Shown here one piece after another: positions 1-4,843 of a stretch of 6,128 nucleotides of DNA. Location of the stretch: assembly GCA_021820785.1 (NCBI GenBank), contig JAKADE010000181.1, positions 1 through 6,128 on the forward strand, read 5' to 3'. The DNA comes from Pseudomonadota bacterium. Lineage in GTDB: Bacteria > Pseudomonadota > Gammaproteobacteria > Steroidobacterales > Steroidobacteraceae. Numbering within the stretch: position 1 is the stretch's first letter; the number at the start of each line of letters is the position of its first letter. Below the pieces are notes generated by a model that had not been told where the DNA came from, made no database searches, and worked only from the letters and a program-made list of their open reading frames with translations. Made by a program: the position numbers and the translations under genes.

Positions 1-1091
1 TTGCCGGTGTGGTCGGGGTGCTGGTGGCGCTGCTGGCGATGGCGAGCGGCTATCAGGCGACGTTCCAGTCGACCGGGAGCGTCGATCGGGCGATCGTGCT
101 GCGTTCCGGGGCGATTTCCGAGAGCAGTTCGAATCTGGATCAGGCGAGCGTGATGCTGATCGGGCAGAAGCCGCAGGTGGCCCATGATGCCTCGGGCCAG
201 CCGCTGATCTCCCCGGAGGTCGTGGTGGCCGCCTCGCTGACGAAGAAGGGCTCGGGGCACTACGGCTCGGTCACGATCCGGGGCGTCGGCGCCGAAGTCT
301 GGGCGGTCCGCCCGGGCGTGAAACTCATCGCCGGGCGGCGCTTCACGCCGGGGCTGCGTGAACTCGATGCCGGCCGCAACGCGGTGCGGGAGTTCCGTCA
401 CACCTCGATCGGCTCGAGCGTCACCATCAATGGTCAGCCCTGGAAGGTCGTCGGGGTGTTCGCCCATGCCGGGGCGCACGACTCGGAGCTCTGGGGCGAC
501 GTGAACATGGTCGCAACGGCCTTTCATCGGGGTGCAAGCGTGCAGTCCGCGACGGTGCGGCTCACCAGCCCGAAGGCCATCGGCGCGTTCAAGGCGGCGC
601 TGGCGAGTGATCCACGCCTGAAGGTGCAGGCGCAGACGACGCGCGCGTATTACGCCAAGCAGTCCAAGGGCATGACGCGCGTGATCCGGGTGCTGGCGAC
701 CGTGGTCGGGGCCATCATGGCGATCGGTGCGATGGCCGGGGCGCTGAACAGCATGTACGCCGCGGTGGCGGCGCGGACCCGCGAGGTCGCGACGCTGCGT
801 GCGATCGGATTTCGGGGCGGCGTCGTAGTGTTCTCGATCCTCGCCGAGACCCTGCTGCTCGCACTCGGTGGCGGCATCGTCGGGGCGCTGATCGCCTGGG
901 GGCTGTTCCACGACTTCACCGCCTCGACCATGGGACCGAACTTCAGTGCCGTCGTCTTCCAGTTCCGGGTGACCCCGACCCTGATCGGCCAGGGACTGAA
1001 GTGGGCGCTCGCCATCGGCTTCGTCGGCGGCTTGTTCCCGGCACTGCGGGCCGCGCGCATGCCGGTCACCGACGGACTGCGGGAGCTGTAG
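1..1091 (+). CDS. FtsX/MacB-type ABC transporter permease, 5' end missing
   Basis: Inner-membrane permease subunit of an ABC transporter of the FtsX/MacB type; these work with a cytoplasmic ATPase to move substrates or do mechanical work across the envelope. The frame is open from the first base (first full codon at base 3), and the GTG at base 9 falls inside what looks like the end of the first membrane helix (VGVLVALLAMASGY), so the true start lies upstream. Numbering from that GTG, a long extracytoplasmic region covers about residues 15-222, followed by three hydrophobic helices near 225-250, 272-300 and 325-345. Between the first two of these lies ARTREVATLRAIGF (255-268), the charged loop typical of MacB/LolC-like permeases that contacts the ATPase. 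The protein ends in AARMPVTDGLREL, also typical. A second permease follows 16 bases downstream, so they are probably cotranscribed. The family is well supported; the substrate cannot be read from the sequence. Confidence 0.88.
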   Translation, partial: AGVVGVLVALLAMASGYQATFQSTGSVDRAIVLRSGAISESSSNLDQASVMLIGQKPQVAHDASGQPLISPEVVVAASLTKKGSGHYGSVTIRGVGAEVWAVRPGVKLIAGRRFTPGLRELDAGRNAVREFRHTSIGSSVTINGQPWKVVGVFAHAGAHDSELWGDVNMVATAFHRGASVQSATVRLTSPKAIGAFKAALASDPRLKVQAQTTRAYYAKQSKGMTRVIRVLATVVGAIMAIGAMAGALNSMYAAVAARTREVATLRAIGFRGGVVVFSILAETLLLALGGGIVGALIAWGLFHDFTASTMGPNFSAVVFQFRVTPTLIGQGLKWALAIGFVGGLFPALRAARMPVTDGLREL

Positions 1092-1107
1092 CCGGCGAGT
1101 CCCGGCG

Positions 1108-2265
1108 ATGCGCTGGGTGCCCCTGGTATGGGCAGAGCTGCGTCGGCGTCCGCTGCGCACGGGTCTTACGCTGCTGGCGGTGTTCGCCGCGTTCGGGCTG
1201 TTGGGACTGCTGGGCAGTCTGACCGCAGCGCTGCGCGCGGTCGGACAGAGTGAGCGGGCAGCCCACCGGCTCGTGACGGTGCCGCAGGTGCGTGGCGGAG
1301 CGTTGCCGCTCGCCCTCGATAAGCAGATTGCAGCGATACCCGGGGTCGAGCAGGTCACGTACAACCACTTTTTCTTCGGCACCTGGCAACGAGTCGATCA
1401 GGGTGTCGGCGGGTTTGCGGTGCCGCCGAGCTGGTTCACGGTGTTCCGCGGTTATCACATGCCGCGGTGGCAGTGGCGGTGCTTCGAGGCGACCCGCCCG
1501 GGGTTGATCACCGGCGCCTCGATGGCACACCGGTACGGATGGCGGGTCGGTGAGCAGATTCCGATTCGCGCCCCGACGTTCACGCAGCGCAATGGATCGC
1601 CGGTGTGGATGTTTACGCTGTGCGGGATCTACCGCACCCGCCGGCGCGACCGCGAGAATACGCTTTTCCTGCACTGGAGTTATTTCGCGGCCGCACGCGC
1701 CCGGGGACGCGGGACGGTGGGGGCGTACCTCGAGCAGATCGACGATCGGCGGGCCGCGGGACGGATTTCGCGCGCCATCGATGCACTGTCGGAGAATTCG
1801 AGTCATCCGACTCGAACGCGCTCATTCAGTGCCGCGATGGCGAACTACGTCGCACAGATTTTCGATGTCAGACTCATCGTGCGCAGCGTCGGCATGGCGG
1901 TATTGCTGACGTTGCTGCTCGTGATCGGTCACGTGATGGTGTACTCGGTGCGCGAACGGGTCGGGGAGTTCGCGCTCTTGAAGGCTCTGGGCTTCTCAAA
2001 TCTCAACGTCATGGGTCTGGTGGTGGCTGAGGCTGCCGTGCTGTGTGTCGTGGGAGGTGCGGTCGGCCTGTGGGCGGCCGCCGCCGCGCAGCAGAGGGTG
2101 TTGAGGTATTTCTGGCACCACTTCGGTGTCCCGACGGGAACGGTGGGCGATACCGTCTGGCTCGAGGGTCTCGCACTGATCGTGGTGCTGGTGAGCGCCG
2201 TGAGCGTCGTCCCGGCAGGGCGGGTGCTACGACTGAGGACTTTGGGCGGTCAGATCTCACGGTGA
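1108..2265 (+). CDS. FtsX/MacB-type ABC transporter permease, second subunit
   Basis: Complete 385-residue inner-membrane permease with the FtsX/MacB plan: helix 1 at about residues 18-42, a large extracytoplasmic domain (about 45-255), then helices at 257-280, 302-328 and 350-370. RERVGEFALLKALGFS (282-297) is the cytoplasmic loop that family members use to contact the ATPase. The start at 1108 places a short positively charged N-terminus (ELRRRPLRTG) before helix 1, and a weak purine-rich GGCGAG at 1094-1099 gives suitable spacing. It differs clearly from the upstream permease, so the two probably form a heterodimer rather than being a recent duplication. Two cysteines in the extracytoplasmic domain (C125 and C172) could form a disulfide; this is inference. 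The substrate is unknown. I see no terminator after the stop, and the next promoter begins 12 bases later. Confidence 0.9.
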   Translation: MRWVPLVWAELRRRPLRTGLTLLAVFAAFGLLGLLGSLTAALRAVGQSERAAHRLVTVPQVRGGALPLALDKQIAAIPGVEQVTYNHFFFGTWQRVDQGVGGFAVPPSWFTVFRGYHMPRWQWRCFEATRPGLITGASMAHRYGWRVGEQIPIRAPTFTQRNGSPVWMFTLCGIYRTRRRDRENTLFLHWSYFAAARARGRGTVGAYLEQIDDRRAAGRISRAIDALSENSSHPTRTRSFSAAMANYVAQIFDVRLIVRSVGMAVLLTLLLVIGHVMVYSVRERVGEFALLKALGFSNLNVMGLVVAEAAVLCVVGGAVGLWAAAAAQQRVLRYFWHHFGVPTGTVGDTVWLEGLALIVVLVSAVSVVPAGRVLRLRTLGGQISR

Positions 2266-2277
2266 GGCGCGAGGCGC

Positions 2278-2307
2278 TTGACAGGCAACAAAACGATTGC
2301 CTATTAT
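2278..2307 (+). promoter_or_regulatory. Sigma-70 type promoter of the ArsR-SRPBCC operon
   Basis: TTGACA at 2278-2283 matches the -35 consensus in all six positions. TATTAT at 2302-2307 matches the -10 consensus in five of six, with an 18-base spacer. Transcription would be expected to start near 2313-2316, giving a leader of only about 21-24 bases before the ATG at 2337. Both promoter elements overlap half-sites of the first inverted repeat, so a bound repressor would block RNA polymerase. The stretch is also visibly richer in A+T than its surroundings. Confidence 0.75.
2281..2304. promoter_or_regulatory. Operator copy 1, inverted repeat over the promoter
   Basis: ACAGGCAA (2281-2288) and TTGCCTAT (2297-2304) form an inverted repeat around an 8-base spacer; the inner six bases AGGCAA/TTGCCT pair perfectly. 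It lies between and over the -35 and -10 elements. An almost identical copy follows at a 27-base step. Position and symmetry fit a dimeric winged-helix repressor, most simply the ArsR-type protein encoded just downstream. That the protein binds here is inference. Confidence 0.7.
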
Positions 2308-2331
2308 ACAGGCAAGCAAAGACTTGCCTAT
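2308..2331. promoter_or_regulatory. Operator copy 2, inverted repeat over the leader
   Basis: ACAGGCAA (2308-2315) and TTGCCTAT (2324-2331) repeat copy 1 exactly in both half-sites, again with an 8-base spacer of different sequence. It spans the expected transcription start and ends 5 bases before the ATG at 2337, so it fills the whole leader. The right arm of copy 1 and the left arm of copy 2 also form an inverted repeat across the -10 region (TTGCCT, 7 bases, AGGCAA), so the true repressor pairing could be either arrangement. Confidence 0.7.
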
Positions 2332-2336
2332 TGTGC

Positions 2337-2669
2337 ATGACGGAACCCACCGGCACCGATCTGTTGTTCAAGGCCCTGGCCGATCCCAGCCGGCGCACCG
2401 TGCTCGATCTGCTGCGCGCGCACGACGGCCGAACGCTCAACGATCTGTGCGCACACCTCGACATGACCCGTCAGGGCGTCACGCAGCACTTGCGGGTCCT
2501 GGAGGCGGCCAATCTGGTGGTCACGGTGCGCCGCGGCCGTGAAAAGCTCCACTTCCTCAACCCTGTGCCGCTGCAGCAAATCTACGAACGTTGGATCGCG
2601 AAGTTCGATACGCCGCGATTGAAGGCGCTCGCCGATCTGAAACGGCGGCTGGAGAGCACCGATGACTAG
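2337..2669 (+). CDS. ArsR-family winged-helix transcriptional regulator
   Basis: A 110-residue DNA-binding repressor of the ArsR/SmtB fold. LFKALADPSRRTVLDLL (residues 10-26) is the family's characteristic first helix pair. TLNDLCAHLDMTRQGVTQHLRVLEAANLV (33-61, split here into helix and recognition helix) is the helix-turn-helix. VTVRRGREKLHFLNP (62-76) is the beta wing, and a C-terminal helix follows. The metal-binding CxC motif of classical ArsR/SmtB sensors is absent; the matching helix has only C38. It therefore probably does not sense metal at that site. The start at 2337 is chosen because the promoter and operators lie immediately upstream; the frame is open further back but would run into the permease gene. 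No clear Shine-Dalgarno sequence precedes it. It overlaps the SRPBCC gene by 8 bases, a common ArsR-SRPBCC pairing, and probably represses its own operon. Confidence 0.9.
   Translation: MTEPTGTDLLFKALADPSRRTVLDLLRAHDGRTLNDLCAHLDMTRQGVTQHLRVLEAANLVVTVRRGREKLHFLNPVPLQQIYERWIAKFDTPRLKALADLKRRLESTDD
2651..2656 (+). promoter_or_regulatory. Ribosome binding site of the SRPBCC gene
   Basis: GGAGAG lies inside the end of the regulator gene, with five bases between it and the ATG at 2662. It supports that start and indicates coupled translation of the two overlapping genes. Confidence 0.6.
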
Positions 2670-3120
2670 ATCAACCTTCGTCTACGTCACCTACATCCGC
2701 GCCACGCCCGAGCGTGTGTGGTCCGCGCTCACGGAGGATCGGCAGTTCATGAAGCAGTACTGGTTTGGGATGTACTGTGAGAGCGACTGGGTTCCCGGTG
2801 CCGCATGGAAAATGGTCACTGCGGACGGCACCGTGTGCGACAGCGGGGAGATTCTCGAGGCGGTGCCGCCGCGCCGGCTCGTCATCCGGTGGTTTCATCA
2901 GCGCAATGCGGAGCTTGCGGCAGAGGGCGAGGCGCGGTGCGTTCTCGAGTTGGAGTCGAGCGGATCGGCCGTCAAGCTGACCATCACGCACACGATGGCC
3001 CGCGAGGGATCGAAGCTGATCACGGCGGTGTCCGGCGGCTGGCCGAAGATCCTCTCGAACCTCAAGTCGTTGCTCGAGAGTGGCGAGGTGGCGCTGACGT
3101 CGAAGGAATTTCCTGAATGA
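2662..3120 (+). CDS. SRPBCC (AHSA1-like) domain protein
   Basis: A 152-residue soluble protein of the SRPBCC/START-like fold, AHSA1 branch, a helix-grip fold with a deep hydrophobic cavity. Visible family features: an N-terminal strand leading into YIRATPERVWSALTE (11-25), then the aromatic YWFGMYCESDW stretch (33-43), the turn GAAWKMVTADGTV (47-59), GEILEAVPPRRLVIRW (62-77), a late strand VKLTITHTM (104-112), and the long C-terminal helix beginning SGGWPKILSNLKSLL (124-138). No signal peptide or membrane helix is seen, so it should be cytoplasmic. It is translated together with the ArsR-type regulator, with ATG and upstream stop overlapping by 8 bases. Such pairs are common in bacteria, but the ligand or activity of the SRPBCC partner is generally unknown. 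A small-molecule binding role that feeds back on the repressor is possible but unproved. Confidence 0.9.
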   Translation: MTRSTFVYVTYIRATPERVWSALTEDRQFMKQYWFGMYCESDWVPGAAWKMVTADGTVCDSGEILEAVPPRRLVIRWFHQRNAELAAEGEARCVLELESSGSAVKLTITHTMAREGSKLITAVSGGWPKILSNLKSLLESGEVALTSKEFPE

Positions 3121-3138
3121 GTGCGGCTGCTGCCACTC
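3119..3138 (+). terminator. Weak hairpin just after the SRPBCC stop
   Basis: GAGT (3119-3122) pairs with ACTC (3135-3138), and GGC (3125-3127) with GCC (3132-3134) around a TGCT loop, with a two-base bulge. It begins at the stop codon of the SRPBCC gene. There is no following T-run, so it is not a standard intrinsic terminator. It is listed only as the nearest candidate for the operon end. Confidence 0.2.
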
Positions 3139-3330
3139 GCGGGTGCCTGGATCCGCAGAGCGGCTGAGTGCTGTACGTCTTGGGGTGTCTGCAGTGCGGC
3201 ACTGGCGTACGGCGCCTGCTTGGCCGGGCCTGTGGGTTCAAGTCAGGCGCGCGGAAATTCCGATAGGCGCAGATCGGGGATGCCCAGCGGGGCGAGCGGG
3301 CGGATGCGCAAGCCCGGCCGCAACGTGGGC

Positions 3331-3585
3331 CTAGTCGAGGGTCGAAAGCGCGCCGCCGTGCGCAATCGCTTGCGCTGAGATCCTCAGGTCGCTGTAGCGG
3401 GGTCGCAGTGCGCACCCGGACAGCTTGGCTGCGGTGGCGTGCACGCCAAAGTCCGCAGCGAGGATCGGCCGGCTCTCGACCTGACGGAGTCACGCGGCCC
3501 GCCGTGCGGACTCGATTACAGTCTGGCGATCGATCTGGACAGCCGCATGCTCGACGCCGAGACGACCGTCAATGATCAGGCCCAA
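3331..3585 (-). pseudogene. Decayed PIN-domain (VapC-like) toxin gene
   Basis: A minus-strand frame opens at a TTG (3583-3585) and reads LGLIIDGRLGVEHAA, close in form to the start of VapC toxins (MGLIIDTS), including the expected early acidic residue. The same frame is interrupted by a TGA at 3490-3492. It resumes with RPILAADFGVHATAAKL and then YSDLRISAQAIAHGGALSTLD, and ends at a TAG at 3331-3333. The last part resembles the VapC C-terminal core, in which a D..IAA.A..HG..L.T.N pattern carries a catalytic Asp. The total is about 84 codons against about 130 in intact family members, so the middle appears deleted as well as stopped. The TTG overlaps the end of the upstream antitoxin-like ORF, as in vapBC operons. 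VapC toxins are ribonucleases; this copy should be inactive. The match is by eye, so confidence is moderate. Confidence 0.42.
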
Positions 3586-3767
3586 GGATCGCGTGTCGCT
3601 TCGTCAAACGCACCACGCGAGTCCTCTAGCCAGGCCGCCGCCTGCATCGGAGTGAGCATGGGTTGCAGTCCGGCAAGTGCCTCGGCGGCCGTCATGGTCC
3701 GCTCGGGTGGAATTATCGGCGTGACGTCGATTTGCACGGACTGCTTTCCCGAGAATTGAGTCGACAC
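3576..3767 (-). CDS. Small antitoxin-like ORF, possible VapB remnant
   Basis: A 63-residue minus-strand ORF with a GTG start at 3765-3767 and TGA stop at 3576-3578. It begins MSTQFSGKQSVQIDVTP and ends in an acidic, amphipathic segment AAAWLEDSRGAFDEATRDPWA. Size, a strand-like N-terminus and an acidic helical tail fit an antitoxin. The strongest argument is position: its end overlaps a VapC-like toxin relic by 10 bases. No good Shine-Dalgarno sequence precedes the start. I do not recognise the family with confidence. It could be an intact orphan antitoxin, a fragment, or a chance frame in GC-rich DNA. Two short inverted repeats lie just upstream and could be its operator. Confidence 0.4.
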   Translation of the reverse strand: MSTQFSGKQSVQIDVTPIIPPERTMTAAEALAGLQPMLTPMQAAAWLEDSRGAFDEATRDPWA

Positions 3768-3774
3768 GGATCTT

Positions 3775-3802
3775 ACACAACATGTGTCTCTGTTGGAACA
3801 GA
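3775..3802. repeat. Two adjacent short inverted repeats upstream of the antitoxin-like ORF
   Basis: ACACA-ACA-TGTGT occupies 3775-3787 and TCTGTT-GG-AACAGA occupies 3789-3802, separated by one base. They lie 8-35 bases upstream of the minus-strand GTG start at 3767, where an autoregulating antitoxin would be expected to bind. The arms are short enough that chance cannot be excluded. Confidence 0.35.
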
Positions 3803-4086
3803 CCGGCAGATGAGCGATCCCGGGGGCTTAAATCCAGGCGCGGCGCTCAGTTTGCCGGCCAGGCACGGTCAGACCCGGAACCTGCATCGGTTTGAGCGGT
3901 GGTCATGAAAAATCCAGCCGGCGAACTACGCTTCCGCCGAGCAGGTGGATCGCGACGTGCGGGGAACGGACCCTCGGTTCGACCGAGTGAGAACGGCCCG
4001 ACCTGCCCACCGGTGGAAGATTCCACGCCAATGAGATCCTGCGCGGTGCAGGGAACAGCCAAGCGTCGGGTCAAGTCCAGCCAGAC
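3803..4086. other. Gene-free stretch with small inverted repeats
   Basis: I find no credible gene on either strand in these 284 bases. The short open frames here have no start signals and no recognisable composition. Three small dyads are visible: CTCGG-TTCGA-CCGAG at 3973-3987, GTGGAA-GA-TTCCAC at 4013-4026, and CCTGC-GCGGT-GCAGG at 4038-4052. The last two lie just beyond the csiV stop and could mark the end of that transcript, but neither is followed by a T-run in the minus direction. A 10-base CCTGCATCGG at 3881-3890 also occurs at 3641-3650. Confidence 0.45.
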
Positions 4087-4818
4087 TCAGGAGTGACGAT
4101 GGACCGGCAGCACGAGCGCAATGACACCGAAGGCCGGATGATCGAAATAATTGCGCTGATAGAAGCGCACCCGGCGCGTTTCGTTCATCACGAATGTCGT
4201 GCCCGGCGGGGCGTCGAGTCCGGCCGGCGGATGCTGCATCGTGTAATCGAGCGTCAGGCCGAGGTGCAGATACGTGCCGCGCTCGAAATACACCAGACCG
4301 GTGAGGCCCGGGACCTGCACGCCGAGCTCACTCAGGTTGAACCCCGCATGGGTGCCCCAGTCGCTCGCCGTCTGGATCCAGGCCGCATGCGCCACCGGGC
4401 GGTAATCGGCGCTGCCGCGCAGCGCATTCCAGATGCCGGTGAGCTTGTAGCCGGAGGGGGGAACAATGCGGACCAGATGGCCGACACCCGTGCCGGTGGG
4501 GCTCTCCGAGCCGCTGACGTTCGGTGCCATGTGCAGCTCGGCCTGCCAGTCCTCCGGGCTGCCGTTGGTGGTGAGATCGCGGAACACCACGATCTCGATG
4601 TAGTACTCACGGTGCACCGCCGCCGGTGCGGCGGTTGTTGCCGGTGCCGGTGTGGCGGATGCCGGCGTGGCCGGCGGGGTTGCGGCCGGGGTGCCGGTGG
4701 GGCCCGCAGGATGCGCCTGCAGCGGCGGCGCAGGAGGGTTTGCGGCTCGGGCGGGAGAGGTCCCGGCGAGGGCCAGTGCCGTGAACGCGCACAGCGTGAG
4801 GGCGAAGCGGTGCATCAT
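4087..4818 (-). CDS. csiV: CsiV-family secreted protein, next to mfd
   Basis: A 243-residue exported protein that I assign to the CsiV family (gammaproteobacterial peptidoglycan-binding cell-shape/integrity proteins). Residues 1-25 form a signal peptide with hydrophobic core and an ARA-ANP cleavage site. Residues 26-68 are an unstructured linker of Pro, Ala and Thr. The folded part starts with EYYIEIVVFRDL (71-82) and SPEDWQAE (87-94). It continues with LRGSADYRPVAHAAWIQ (133-149), the strand RGTYLHLGLTLDY (180-192), and the C-terminal ETRRVRFYQRNYFDHPAFGVIAL (214-236, in family form RRMRSGELHYLDHPLFG). These are the expected CsiV landmarks in order. The linker is a lineage-specific-looking addition. 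An ATG at 4816-4818 is used; the next codon is also Met and no strong ribosome site is seen. It lies 25 bases after mfd on the same strand and is probably cotranscribed. The exact function in this organism is inferred. Confidence 0.75.
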   Translation of the reverse strand: MMHRFALTLCAFTALALAGTSPARAANPPAPPLQAHPAGPTGTPAATPPATPASATPAPATTAAPAAVHREYYIEIVVFRDLTTNGSPEDWQAELHMAPNVSGSESPTGTGVGHLVRIVPPSGYKLTGIWNALRGSADYRPVAHAAWIQTASDWGTHAGFNLSELGVQVPGLTGLVYFERGTYLHLGLTLDYTMQHPPAGLDAPPGTTFVMNETRRVRFYQRNYFDHPAFGVIALVLPVHRHS

Positions 4819-4843
4819 GGCCGGTAAGTCTAAACGAAGGGCG

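Noticed and set aside
1066..1806. Open frame of 246 codons on the minus strand opposite the second permease
   Set aside because: It is antisense to a clear membrane protein, has Arg/Pro/His-rich composition and no domain. It is a shadow frame.
2043..2336. Upstream in-frame extension of the ArsR-type regulator by 98 codons
   Set aside because: It overlaps the permease gene in another frame and would read through the promoter and both operators. The family's conserved part begins shortly after the ATG at 2337.
3062..3493. Minus-strand open frame of 143 codons between the SRPBCC gene and the relic region
   Set aside because: Arg/Pro/Ser-rich with no domain, and it overlaps the end of the SRPBCC gene. 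The VapC-like similarity is in a different frame.
3641..3890. Repeated CCTGCATCGG as possible ends of a mobile element
   Set aside because: The match is short, the copies are in direct orientation 240 bases apart, and there is no transposase or terminal inverted repeat.
3973..3987. CTCGG-TTCGA-CCGAG hairpin resembling a tRNA T-arm
   Set aside because: The loop is 5 bases rather than 7. I could find no acceptor stem, D-arm or anticodon arm at the right distances, so it is not a tRNA.
4093..4827. Open frame of 244 codons on the plus strand opposite csiV
   Set aside because: It lies entirely antisense to a gene with a signal peptide and recognisable family landmarks. Its product is Arg/Gly/Ala-rich low-complexity sequence, as expected for a shadow frame in GC-rich DNA.
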